A stretch of DNA of 6,817 nt from Candidatus Krumholzibacteriia bacterium (GCA_028706585.1 JAQTVX010000121.1:1-6817), one strand, 5' to 3'. Shown: positions 1-6,120, counted from the stretch's first letter. Notes: generated by a model from the sequence alone, not told the origin. Numbers and translations are program-made.

Positions 1-53
1 GGACCGCGGCCGTCGTCACGTGCTTGACGCTTGCGATTCTGGGCTTCCTCTAG
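1..53 (+). CDS. possible C-terminal end of an upstream gene (partial)
   Basis: From base 3 the frame reads TAAVVTCLTLAILGFL and stops at TAG (51-53). Sixteen residues that are nearly all hydrophobic would suit the last transmembrane segment of a membrane protein or the hydrophobic tail of a small lipoprotein, as in the next gene. The fragment is too short to place in a family, and the frame could be open by chance. It is offered because it ends cleanly 69 bases before the next start on the same strand, the spacing expected of neighbouring genes. Confidence 0.3.
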   Translation, partial: TAAVVTCLTLAILGFL

Positions 54-122
54 CCGTGGGATTGAGGGGCAGATCAAACAGATGAACGATGCATCTGCGT
101 CAAGGCGCGAAGGGAGTCTCGA

Positions 123-527
123 ATGATGAGGTGGCTGTTGTCCGTGTTCCTTGTGACCGGCATAGCCCACGTGGGAGGCTGCGCCAAGACGGTAGTCGTC
201 CCTATCGCTCCGGAAAACCCCGATGCATACAAGAAAGCGAAGTCAATATTCGTCGTTCTCAAGACTGCCGAGATTTATGAGATTGAGAATTTCTCCGTCC
301 GTGACGACTCCCTGGCTGGCACCAGAATATTAAGGAATGAAACCGGCACGAAACGAGATGAGCAGAGGGTCACGATTGCGCTCGAGGATATCAGCACGAT
401 ACAGGTCGCGAAAACATCGCGGGTGCCAGCCGCGCTCGTCGGGGCCGGTGTCGGCGTCGTCCTTGCGACCGCTGCCGTTACCATTGCATATATTCTTGCG
501 TTCGTGACCGCACTCAATCATTTGTGA
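123..527 (+). CDS. small lipoprotein with hydrophobic C-terminal segment, function unknown
   Basis: A 134-residue protein. Residues 1-19 are a short basic-hydrophobic signal ending in a lipobox, V-G-G-C, with Cys20 as the predicted lipidated residue, so the mature protein should be membrane anchored outside the cytoplasm. Residues about 38-96 look beta-rich, with the pattern IYEIENFSVRDDSLAGTRI followed by VTIALEDISTIQV. This resembles small bacterial lipoproteins built on a short barrel-like fold (…DSL.G…IPL.DI..I…), but I cannot name a function. Residues 101-131 are a second hydrophobic stretch rich in Ala, Val and Gly, likely a membrane segment or glycine-zipper-like helix. An AGGGAG at 111-116 lies 6 bases before the first of two adjacent ATGs (123 and 126); either could be used. 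The gene faces the glycosyltransferase-like gene across an 83-base convergent gap. The lipoprotein call is good; the role is unknown. Confidence 0.8.
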   Translation: MMRWLLSVFLVTGIAHVGGCAKTVVVPIAPENPDAYKKAKSIFVVLKTAEIYEIENFSVRDDSLAGTRILRNETGTKRDEQRVTIALEDISTIQVAKTSRVPAALVGAGVGVVLATAAVTIAYILAFVTALNHL

Positions 528-610
528 TAGGAGCTTGGGCGAAGCCGCTCTTGCCCGGCCGCGCGCGAGGGCGCCGATCCGCGTACTGGATAGATCCTGA
601 ATTTGATGAT

Positions 611-1858
611 TCAACTATTCTCTTGCGGATCCCTCTGCCGAAAGGCAGGCTGGGCGTTCTCCGCAGACTCTCTGACGGCAGCCGTGAAGCAGAAGACGAA
701 CAATGCAGCGTAGGAGACGATTCGCGCTCCATCTATCAGAAAGACCCCGAAAGAATCGCCTCCGTGGGATTCCTCGATGAAACCGATCGCCTCCAGCAAG
801 ATGAGGAACAGCATGGGAAACGTACGCGGGTGCCCGCTGCGGAAGATTGCGTGAATCACGAACGGAAGACCCATGATCAGGTAGGTGCTGAACCCTTTCC
901 TGCTCAGCGCAAGGAACAGGAGAAAAGTCGCCGCCACAAACGCCGCTCCCCTGTCGAAGCGATATCGCCGGTCATATGCCCTGAGAAAGAGCACGCACAT
1001 GGGCACGAAGAACACCAGGAACGCGAGGATCGGAAGATACGGCCATGACACGACCCCGCGGATAGCTGGCGCAACGATACCGATAATATGCCATATATTC
1101 CCGTGCGTCGAGGAACGCAGCTCTCCCCTCAAAGGTCCAAGCGAATCGACCCCGGCGAGAGAGAGGCTCGCGACGGCCGCGAGCGATACACACAATGGCA
1201 GCAATCTCGCGAGGCGCTTCTCGCGATCGAAGAGAACGAGCCCAGGCCAGGCCAGGAGCGCCAGGACCTTGGCGGTGAGAAACGCGAGCGCCGCGGCGAT
1301 ACCGGCAAGGGCCGCCCTGCCCCTCTCGGCCAGAACGAGGCTGAGCATCACCCAGAATGCGATCAAGACTCCGTTATGTCCGGATACCGCCACCCAGTAG
1401 CATGAAAAAGGCGAGAGCGCATATAGAAACGCGACTCGCCATCCTCCGTCCCACGCTTCTCGCCGACATCGCGCGATATAGATCCATAACATAGCCGTCT
1501 CCACGAGGATCATCTCGAGCGCTATCGATCCTGGGGAGGGCCACAGCTTCACGGGAGTCGCAAGCACGGGGGTGAACAGAAACGAGTAGGAAGAAACGAA
1601 GTCCCTGTTGGGAACCTCTCCCGAGAGCAGTCTGAGCGTTTGGGGTAGATAGAAGCTGCGGGCATCCGAATAGCGAATCAGCGACGGTTTCAGGGTGTAC
1701 AGAAGGACGCATCCGGCGATTTTGATGAAAAAGGCGCCGATCACTCCTCCTTTGAGGAATTGTTTCTCCCACGGTTTCCCCATGGCAAGGAGGAGCGCCA
1801 GCGCCGAGCCGACCGCGAGCAACGGAAACATGACGGCTTTCAAAATGTGCATGTCCAT
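611..1858 (-). CDS. polytopic membrane protein, probable GT-C/GT87-type glycosyltransferase
   Basis: A 415-residue protein with about ten hydrophobic segments (for example around residues 7-26, 36-56, 92-104, 111-130, 142-158, 162-177, 183-209, 216-234, 275-293, 305-319, 326-339, 347-362 and 375-395; some may not cross the membrane). The first large outer loop carries YSDARSF with Asp65, then a stretch about RDFVSSYSFLFTP; an acidic residue in this loop is typical of GT-C enzymes that use polyprenyl-phosphate sugars. Residues about 145-210 (LYALSPF…SGHNGVLIAFWV…LAGIAAALAFLTAK) match the style of the DUF2029/GT87 and PIG-M-like mannosyltransferases, where a G-[QH]-[ND] motif precedes a helix and a small-residue helix follows. 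The reaction would be sugar transfer on the outer face of the inner membrane; donor and acceptor cannot be inferred. The polar tail after residue 396 is probably cytoplasmic. An in-frame TAA 10-12 bases upstream limits the start to 1858 or later. There is no good ribosome site. Membrane protein is certain, the enzyme class moderately so. Confidence 0.75.
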   Translation of the reverse strand: MDMHILKAVMFPLLAVGSALALLLAMGKPWEKQFLKGGVIGAFFIKIAGCVLLYTLKPSLIRYSDARSFYLPQTLRLLSGEVPNRDFVSSYSFLFTPVLATPVKLWPSPGSIALEMILVETAMLWIYIARCRREAWDGGWRVAFLYALSPFSCYWVAVSGHNGVLIAFWVMLSLVLAERGRAALAGIAAALAFLTAKVLALLAWPGLVLFDREKRLARLLPLCVSLAAVASLSLAGVDSLGPLRGELRSSTHGNIWHIIGIVAPAIRGVVSWPYLPILAFLVFFVPMCVLFLRAYDRRYRFDRGAAFVAATFLLFLALSRKGFSTYLIMGLPFVIHAIFRSGHPRTFPMLFLILLEAIGFIEESHGGDSFGVFLIDGARIVSYAALFVFCFTAAVRESAENAQPAFRQRDPQENS

Positions 1859-1866
1859 TGTCCCGG

Positions 1867-1872
1867 ATTATA
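1867..1872 (-). promoter_or_regulatory. perfect -10 box (TATAAT) directly before the GT-C-like gene
   Basis: Read on the minus strand, TATAAT is followed by only eight bases (CCGGGACA) and then the ATG at 1858. A start of transcription about 7 bases after the box would fall at or within two bases of the ATG, so the message would have almost no leader. The -35 at 17-base spacing is poor (TTCTAA, three of six matches). Confidence 0.5.
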
Positions 1873-2019
1873 CACGCCGCCGAGGGCGTTTAGAAGGCAA
1901 ATGCCGGATCATGTGGAGAGAGCATCGCGAAAGAAAGTCGAGGGATATCGGGTTTCGCCTCCGCATCGCTTGCGTCCAGGGCTGGGATAGTCCGGCCACT
2001 GCATTGGCTGCGCGACATC

Positions 2020-2046
2020 TTGACACCGAATCGAATTTCCTATATT
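2020..2046 (+). promoter_or_regulatory. candidate sigma-70 promoter of the SIMPL gene
   Basis: A perfect -35, TTGACA at 2020-2025, is followed after 15 bases by TATATT (2041-2046). With the usual 17-base spacing the -10 would be the weaker TATTGG (2043-2048). The -35 and spacer are nearly identical to a segment before the ECF sigma gene (6230-6257), which supports functional importance. The start of transcription would leave a leader of about 125 bases. Confidence 0.55.
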
Positions 2047-2166
2047 GGAAGATCGGGTGAATCGATCTCGGGTCGCGGAGGGGAGAGACTATCTGAGGCA
2101 AGTCATCAGCAGGCGAGATACGGCCGTTGTCCGGCGAGCCCTCTCTTGGGGGCGGAGCCGCGGGAA

Positions 2167-2173
2167 AAGGAGG
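2167..2173 (+). promoter_or_regulatory. ribosome binding site that fixes the SIMPL start
   Basis: AAGGAGG lies 5 bases before ATG 2179. The frame is open further upstream, with another ATG at 2020, but that one lies inside the -35 box. This site decides for 2179. Confidence 0.85.
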
Positions 2174-2178
2174 CTTGT

Positions 2179-2901
2179 ATGGAACGAAACCAGTTTTGGG
2201 GCTTCGCCGCGAGCGGCATCGCGATCGGTGTCGGCATCTGCGTCGCGGGGCTGAGCGTGAGCCACGCGCTCGTCCAGGCGCGCGTCTCGCAGCGCTCGGT
2301 CTCGGTCAAGGGTCTCGCGGAGCGGGAGGTCGCCGCCGATCTCGTCGTCTGGCCGCTCACTTTCGAGGTGATGGGCAACGACTTGAACGTTCTCCAGACC
2401 CAGGTCGAGACGAAGCGGCAGGCGGTCAGAGAGTACCTGCGCGCGGCGGGCTTCGAGGAGACGGAAGTCTCGCAGTCGGCGCCGCGGATCAGGGACACAC
2501 AGTCCGAGGTACAGTATGGACAGGCCACCCCGCCGAAGTTCCGCTATATCGCCCAGGCGACCTTGACGCTCCGCACGAACAAGGTGAACGTCGTTACGGC
2601 CGCGATCGAGAAGGCGGGGGATCTCATCGGGAAGGGCGTCGTCCTCGTCGGCGAGAACTACGGGCGAACGACCGAGTTTCTCTTCACCGGGCTCAATGAC
2701 ATCAAGCCTACGATGATCGAGGAGGCCACAAAGAACGCCCGGAAGGCGGCCGAGCAGTTCGCGAAGGACTCGGGGAGCAAGGTGGGGAAGATCCGGAGCG
2801 CCTCGCAGGGGCTCTTCACGATCACCGACCGGGACATGAATTCGCCCGACCGCAAGAACGTGCGTGTCGTGACGACGGTGGAGTATTACTTGAGCGATTG
2901 A
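2179..2901 (+). CDS. SIMPL domain (DUF541) protein, YggE-like, membrane anchored
   Basis: A 240-residue protein. Residues about 7-33 form one uncleaved-looking membrane anchor (FWGFAASGIAIGVGICVAG), with the rest expected in the periplasm. The SIMPL domain spans roughly residues 38-238. It opens with the family signature strand VSVKGLAEREVAADLVVWPL (41-60), a variant of the usual V.V.G.G…..D.A….V pattern. It continues with the region where the residue-number helix QTQVETKRQAVREYLRAAGF pairs with EVSQSAPRIRD, a strand FRYIAQATLTLRT, and the closing helix EEATKNARKAAEQFAKDSG plus KVGKIRSASQG, and ends in the strand VRVVTTVEYYL. Length and architecture match the family. Homologues include E. coli YggE, linked to oxidative stress, and Brucella BP26, which assembles into ring-like oligomers; the biochemical role is not settled. 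The gene is alone on its strand, converging on pepT over 73 bases. The family call is firm; the role in this organism is open. Confidence 0.92.
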   Translation: MERNQFWGFAASGIAIGVGICVAGLSVSHALVQARVSQRSVSVKGLAEREVAADLVVWPLTFEVMGNDLNVLQTQVETKRQAVREYLRAAGFEETEVSQSAPRIRDTQSEVQYGQATPPKFRYIAQATLTLRTNKVNVVTAAIEKAGDLIGKGVVLVGENYGRTTEFLFTGLNDIKPTMIEEATKNARKAAEQFAKDSGSKVGKIRSASQGLFTITDRDMNSPDRKNVRVVTTVEYYLSD

Positions 2902-2908
2902 TCGCTCA
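2891..2908. repeat. perfect inverted repeat across the SIMPL stop codon
   Basis: TGAGCGAT (2891-2898), two bases, then ATCGCTCA (2901-2908). The TGA stop (2899-2901) sits at the centre. Eight perfect pairs could form a DNA cruciform or binding site; as RNA the two-base loop would force one pair open. Confidence 0.6.
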
Positions 2909-2960
2909 GCGCGGCGACCGCCGGGAATGCAGAAAACGGGATCGGCCCGGTCCGCGCTGG
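2906..2960. terminator. candidate hairpin between the convergent SIMPL and pepT genes
   Basis: CAGCGCGG (2907-2914) pairs perfectly with CCGCGCTG (2952-2959), extended by a T-G wobble, enclosing GC-rich sequence with small internal hairpins (GGCG/CGCC at 2913-2922 and GCGCT/AGCGC starting at 2954). There is no T-run on either strand, so this is at best a U-less terminator acting in both directions. Confidence 0.3.
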
Positions 2961-2974
2961 CAGCGCTCCTCCGA

Positions 2975-4222
2975 TTAGCATCTCTTCTCCCAAGTCTTCG
3001 CAATTTCAACAATTGCTCGAACCGCCATTTCCATGTCCTGCACAGCAACCCATTCAAGCTGCGAGTGGAAGCTGTGTTCCCCCGCAAAAATGTTTGGAGT
3101 CGGCAATCCCATAAATGACAATCTTGAGCCATCGGTTCCGCCGCGAATAGCCTGCAGTATCGGCTTGATTCCAAGATTCCTCATTGCCCGAACTGCATAC
3201 TTTGTCACCTGCGGATGCTTGACAAGGACTTCGCGCATGTTTCTGTACTGGTTGACTATCTTGATTTCATACTTTGAGCCGGGAAATCTCGACACGGCTT
3301 TCTTCGCAAGCTCCTCGAGCAATGTTTCATACTCTTTCAGCTTCGGCGTTTCAAAATCCCTGATGATTATCTTCAGAGTGGTTGCTTCCTCAATGCCGCT
3401 TATCGTCGTGCAGTGAACATAGCCTTGTCGCTTTTCCGTGGTTTCGGGCGATAGCCTCTTCTTTGGCATGCTCTCTAGGAATGCAGCGGCTATCTTCGTC
3501 GAATTGATCATCTTGTTTTTTGCATAGCCGGGATGAATGTTCTTGCCGATAAATTTGAGCACTACCATATCGGCGCTAAAAGTCTCCGACTCGACCTCTC
3601 CTCGGCTGGAGCCATCGACCGTATAGGCATATTTTGCGCCCAGTTTTTTCAAATCGATCTTCTCCGTGCCTCTTCCAACTTCCTCGTCGGGAGTGAAGCA
3701 GACCTTGATTGGGCCGTGTTTGACCTCAGGATGGGTAATCAGATAGTTTGCGGCATCCATGATTTCAGCGATGCCGGCCTTATTATCCGCACCGAGCAGT
3801 GTCGCTCCGTTCGACGTGATGATGTCGAATCCCTTCATATTTCCGAGATCGGGATTCTCGCTCACCTTTATCACACGTCCGCCTATTGGCAGCCTAATAT
3901 CGCCGCCTCGGTAGTTTCTATGAATCACCGGTTTGACGCTCTTGCCCGATACCGCAGGAGAAGTATCGACATGAGAGATGAAAGCAATCGGCGGCACTTT
4001 CTTTGCGGTATTCGCGGGAAGCGTCGCGAAAACGTACCCCCACTTGTCCATTGCAGCATCTTTCAATCCCATCTTCTTCAATTCCTTGGCAAGATCAGCA
4101 GAGAGCTTTTTCTGTTTTTCCGTGCTTGGAAATGAAGTTGATTCCTCGTCTGACTGGGTGTCGTATTTGGCATATCGAAGGAAACGATCGACGCATGTGT
4201 ATTTGTATTTTGGATCGAACAT
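2975..4222 (-). CDS. pepT: peptidase T (M20B zinc tripeptidase)
   Basis: A 415-residue protein, close to the roughly 408 of E. coli PepT. This cytoplasmic aminotripeptidase removes the N-terminal residue of tripeptides using two zinc ions. All expected catalytic positions are present: His84 and Asp86 in SHVDTSPA, the bridging Asp146 in LLGADNKAG, the general base Glu180 and ligand Glu181 in TPDEEVGRG, Asp203 in YTVDGSS, and the last ligand His386 in HSFHSQLEWV. The lid/dimer domain (about 210-320) has the usual IHPGYAKNKMINS, with His230 reaching the partner site, and IIRDFE. The near-invariant IRGGTDGSRLSFMGLPTPN is at 359-377. The start at 4222 is set by an AGGAGG site and by family length; the frame is open for 98 more codons upstream, but that part is repeat sequence. 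Its base composition (roughly 45-50% GC in the lines counted) is lower than the SIMPL gene's, and it uses many AAA and ATA/ATT codons. It stands alone and serves peptide recycling. Confidence 0.96.
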   Translation of the reverse strand: MFDPKYKYTCVDRFLRYAKYDTQSDEESTSFPSTEKQKKLSADLAKELKKMGLKDAAMDKWGYVFATLPANTAKKVPPIAFISHVDTSPAVSGKSVKPVIHRNYRGGDIRLPIGGRVIKVSENPDLGNMKGFDIITSNGATLLGADNKAGIAEIMDAANYLITHPEVKHGPIKVCFTPDEEVGRGTEKIDLKKLGAKYAYTVDGSSRGEVESETFSADMVVLKFIGKNIHPGYAKNKMINSTKIAAAFLESMPKKRLSPETTEKRQGYVHCTTISGIEEATTLKIIIRDFETPKLKEYETLLEELAKKAVSRFPGSKYEIKIVNQYRNMREVLVKHPQVTKYAVRAMRNLGIKPILQAIRGGTDGSRLSFMGLPTPNIFAGEHSFHSQLEWVAVQDMEMAVRAIVEIAKTWEKRC

Positions 4223-4225
4223 AAT

Positions 4226-4232
4226 CCCTCCT
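4226..4232 (-). promoter_or_regulatory. ribosome binding site that fixes the pepT start
   Basis: On the minus strand AGGAGGG ends three bases before ATG 4222 (four bases after AGGAGG). It selects MFDPKY as the N-terminus, which agrees with the family's usual start. Confidence 0.8.
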
Positions 4233-4289
4233 GGTTCAAGATCTCTCTCGGGAACGGGCAGCGCAATTCGACCTGCCGCCGATGCTAGC

Positions 4290-4318
4290 ACTATTCTGAG
4301 ATCCAGACCACAGTTGAA
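4290..4318 (-). promoter_or_regulatory. weak promoter candidate for pepT
   Basis: On the minus strand TTCAAC (4318-4313) is followed after 17 bases by AATAGT (4295-4290). Each box matches the sigma-70 consensus at four of six positions. It lies about 70 bases before the start codon, just outside the repeat copy. Confidence 0.3.
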
Positions 4319-4320
4319 AA

Positions 4321-4410
4321 AGAAGTCGTGGACGAGCATGCAGAGAATTCGAACCTCTGCGGAGATTCGGATCAGGGCGGCGATTCCAGAGACGGCTGCC
4401 GTGCCTGTCT
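4321..4410. repeat. copy 1 of a diverged 90-base direct repeat
   Basis: Aligns without gaps to 6121-6210, about 60 of 90 bases identical; the core 4350-4410 is about 72% identical, with blocks such as TCTGCGGAG and ACGG.TGCCG. Mismatches are spread over all three positions of the open minus-strand frame (11, 7 and 12), so the conservation does not look protein-coding. It could be a remnant of a dispersed non-coding element. Confidence 0.65.
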
Positions 4411-4526
4411 GCTCGCAGACCGCGCCCAAGGCAATTGATCGGTCGTGGAGGGTCCAGCGGCATCCCGAGGGCCAGAAAGACGCCCCGCAATCGACCCTTC
4501 GGGTGGAGAAAGTCACTGGGGAAAGG

Positions 4527-4946
4527 TCACAATCGGCGATACTTGAGAAAGGTCGCGCGTATCTCCTTTTGCTCCTCCGTGCCGGATGACGAAGTCCCCG
4601 TCGTGGTGGTTTTCGTTCCCGTCTCTGTCTCCTCTGTCTTCGTCGTCTCGGACCAGGTCGCCGGCGTGGAAGTCGAGTATCGCTCGAGCCCGAGGATGAC
4701 GACGGCGTCGGCTCCCTTCTCGCGGGCTTTCTTCAGTATTTCCTCCTGCATTTTTTCCGCGCTTACCATGTCGTCGGCGGTAGCCGTCACGTGACCCATC
4801 ACCTCGTACTCGCGTTCGACGTCGTCCAGCGAGAAAAAGATGTCCACATCGACCGTGGGCGAGAACTCCTTGCCTACATAGTCTATCTTCGTGCACCCAA
4901 CCGCGAGGAGCAGTGTCGCTGCGGTGAGCATGACGATCCGTTTCAT
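4527..4946 (-). CDS. small lipoprotein with Thr/Glu-rich tail, function unknown
   Basis: A 139-residue protein. A signal of 17 residues (MKRIVMLTAATLLLAVG) ends in the lipobox A-V-G-C with Cys18. A compact alpha/beta region follows (about 23-90): a strand VDIFFSL, then EYEVMGHVTATADD, an amphipathic helix EKMQEEILKKAREKGADAV and the strand VVILGLERY. A G.V….(helix)…A…GADAVV arrangement recalls small envelope proteins such as RcsF and the DUF4156/YbjQ-like folds, but the resemblance is of pattern only. Residues about 91-125 are low complexity, rich in Thr, Ser, Glu and Lys, and likely a flexible linker; the end EIRATFLKY looks like a last strand. Thus the low-complexity segment may be an insertion in a loop of the fold rather than a tail. 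The start at 4946 is chosen from AAGGAGG six bases upstream and an ideal signal peptide; an ATG 21 bases earlier has no such support. It is divergent from the LamG gene. Confidence 0.85.
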   Translation of the reverse strand: MKRIVMLTAATLLLAVGCTKIDYVGKEFSPTVDVDIFFSLDDVEREYEVMGHVTATADDMVSAEKMQEEILKKAREKGADAVVILGLERYSTSTPATWSETTKTEETETGTKTTTTGTSSSGTEEQKEIRATFLKYRRL

Positions 4947-4952
4947 CGATGA

Positions 4953-4959
4953 CCTCCTT
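4953..4959 (-). promoter_or_regulatory. ribosome binding site that fixes the lipoprotein start
   Basis: Minus-strand AAGGAGG, six bases before ATG 4946. It overlaps the region just after the in-frame upstream ATG at 4967, ruling that one out as the main start. Confidence 0.85.
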
Positions 4960-5101
4960 GCCTGCAAACTCGCATGCGGTCCCGTGCTCTGCCACAGTAT
5001 CAGAATTGCCCGTATGGAGGTAGTGTGAAAATGCGATCTCCGGGACGCCTCCGGCGGAAGGCATTCGAAGCAGCTGTCTTGGAGACCGTGCCGAAGTTGT
5101 C

Positions 5102-5131
5102 TTGACTTCCGCGGCGTCCCGTGGCTAGGAT
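5102..5131 (+). promoter_or_regulatory. candidate sigma-70 promoter of the LamG lipoprotein gene
   Basis: TTGACT (5102-5107), 18 bases, then TAGGAT (5126-5131): five of six and four of six matches. The leader would be about 115 bases. Confidence 0.5.
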
Positions 5132-5251
5132 GCCTGACGTGCGACTGAATCCGTAGAAAAGGGCGAGCTATTGCATGGCCGGTATGCTTGGCTGCGGCTC
5201 ATCTACGAATGCACAGGGTGTTTTTCATGCTGACCGGCAAGGGAGGCAGAT

Positions 5252-5989
5252 ATGATTTCCGTTTCTTCGTTGCGCATTCGACGCGGACTTACGCTCATGT
5301 TCGCCGTATCCCTGGTTCTATTCGCGTTCGCGAGCTGCGGAGATGACGATACCGTCAGTCCGAAGAAGGCGACGAACAGGGTGCTCGAGCTCGACGGCGA
5401 CGGCGACTACGTGAGCGTCCCGATCGCGAGCCACACATTCGTTACATTCACCGTCGAAGTGAAGGTCAAGGTTCCCAACTACAATAGCAACGTCCACTTC
5501 GTCAGTTTGCAGCAGAACGCATATCTGGTCATTGGAGACTGGGACGGCGGTTGTATAAGCAGTTGGGCCGACAATCTCAGCCCCCTCGATGCCGCCGATG
5601 CCATTGAATCGGCAATAACGGCCGATGAATGGCACCACTTCGCCATCAGCTACGACGGAACGAACCAGTACGTGCTCATCGACGGCGTCGTAGTGGCCGA
5701 AAGGGCCACCACCGGTACGGTGACCAACAGCGCCTCTTACGCGAGCGGCCTCAAAATAGGATGCCGCTACTCCGGCGCCGAGCAGTTCGTCACCGGCCAG
5801 ATCGACGAAGTGCGGGTATGGAACATTTTCCGCACGGAGACTCAAATCCGCGACAACATGAACAAGACGATCTCAGCCCAGACCGGCCTTGTCGGATACT
5901 GGAACTTCGACGACGGAACAGCCGCCGACCTTTCGGGGAACGATGCCGACGGAACCCTCGTGGGCGATGCCGCGATCGTAAAGAAATAA
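5252..5989 (+). CDS. LamG/concanavalin A-like domain lipoprotein
   Basis: A 245-residue protein. A long signal (residues 1-28) with the basic start RIRRG and hydrophobic LMFAVSLVLFAFA ends at lipobox F-A-S-C, so Cys29 is predicted to be lipidated, followed by GDDD, which would influence sorting between membranes. The rest is a single LamG-like jelly roll (about 43-245). It opens with LELDGDGDYVSVP (45-57), then the strand TFTVEVKVKVP, the typical EWHHFAISYDG (126-136) and VLIDGVVVAE, then GQIDEVRVWNIFRTETQIRD (182-201). It closes with GLVGYWNFDDG and DLSGNDADGTL, both hallmark strings of the LamGL/laminin-G-3 family found in secreted bacterial proteins. The family binds glycans or other ligands; the ligand here is unknown, and no catalytic residues are seen. 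Cys101 and Cys171 could form a disulfide. An AAGGGAGG (5239-5246) lies five bases before the start. It is monocistronic, with a strong hairpin after the stop. Confidence 0.92.
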   Translation: MISVSSLRIRRGLTLMFAVSLVLFAFASCGDDDTVSPKKATNRVLELDGDGDYVSVPIASHTFVTFTVEVKVKVPNYNSNVHFVSLQQNAYLVIGDWDGGCISSWADNLSPLDAADAIESAITADEWHHFAISYDGTNQYVLIDGVVVAERATTGTVTNSASYASGLKIGCRYSGAEQFVTGQIDEVRVWNIFRTETQIRDNMNKTISAQTGLVGYWNFDDGTAADLSGNDADGTLVGDAAIVKK

Positions 5990-6000
5990 GCTCTCGCACC

Positions 6001-6040
6001 GATGGCCCGGTCCTTCCTCCGACGGATGGACCGGGCCGTC
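6001..6040 (+). terminator. strong GC hairpin after the LamG gene, probable terminator without T-run
   Basis: GATGGCCCGGTCC (6001-6013) pairs with GGACCGGGCCGTC (6028-6040): 12 Watson-Crick pairs and one T-G wobble around a 14-base loop. It starts 12 bases after the TAA. The following bases are GCATGACATA with no T-run, so termination would need another mechanism, or it may protect the 3' end. Confidence 0.55.
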
Positions 6041-6120
6041 GCATGACATACGCCCGCACGCACGCTCATGGCAGACCAATCGTTGCCATCCATGTGTCCC
6101 GCTCCGGGATTCGAGAAAGA

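Larger units (their letters stand above)
1859..2178. other. divergent intergenic region between the GT-C-like gene and the SIMPL gene
   Basis: This is 320 bases with no convincing gene. It holds a TATAAT box facing left at its left end and a TTGACA promoter facing right at 2020-2046, followed by about 130 bases of leader for the SIMPL gene. Nothing else recognisable was seen in 1880-2010. Confidence 0.6.
4223..4526. other. intergenic region upstream of pepT
   Basis: This is 304 bases between the downstream end of the lipoprotein gene and the pepT start, both on the minus strand. It holds the pepT ribosome site, a weak promoter candidate and one copy of the 90-base repeat (4321-4410). No terminator with a T-run is seen after the lipoprotein gene, only a small ACCC/GGGT hairpin near 4496. 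No gene is supported, although the minus strand is open in the pepT frame. Confidence 0.55.
4947..5251. other. divergent intergenic region between two lipoprotein genes
   Basis: This is 305 bases. The right half holds the LamG promoter and ribosome site. The left half must hold the promoter of the leftward lipoprotein gene, but no clear pair of boxes was found; GATACT on the minus strand near 5000 is the best -10-like string. No gene is supported. Confidence 0.5.

Noticed and set aside
24..53. TTGACG at 24-29 as a -35 box for the first lipoprotein gene
   Set aside because: At 17-base spacing the -10 would be CCTCTA, a poor match, and the stretch may be the coding end of an upstream gene.
528..610. 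Terminator between the first lipoprotein gene and the convergent membrane protein gene
   Set aside because: Only weak GCCC/GGGC pairings are present, with no T-run; nothing stands out above GC-rich background.
1320..1420. Plus-strand open frames opposite the glycosyltransferase-like gene, such as 885-1400
   Set aside because: They are Arg/Ala-rich antisense frames over a protein with clear transmembrane periodicity; no independent support.
2923..2966. Possible third copy of the 90-base repeat (AAAACGGGATCGGCCCGG compared with AAACGGATGCCGCGCCGG)
   Set aside because: The match needs several gaps and is short; in GC-rich sequence it is not distinguishable from chance by eye.
2089..3174. Long open frame on the minus strand (about 361 codons) opposite the SIMPL gene
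   Set aside because: It lies antisense to a firmly identified gene and into pepT, is rich in Arg, Asp and Leu as shadows of GC-rich genes are, and shows no domain or ribosome site.
4223..4516. Ninety-eight codon N-terminal extension of pepT
   Set aside because: The family starts at MFDPKY, an AGGAGG site stands just before that ATG, and the extra part runs through the repeat copy, which has no coding signature.
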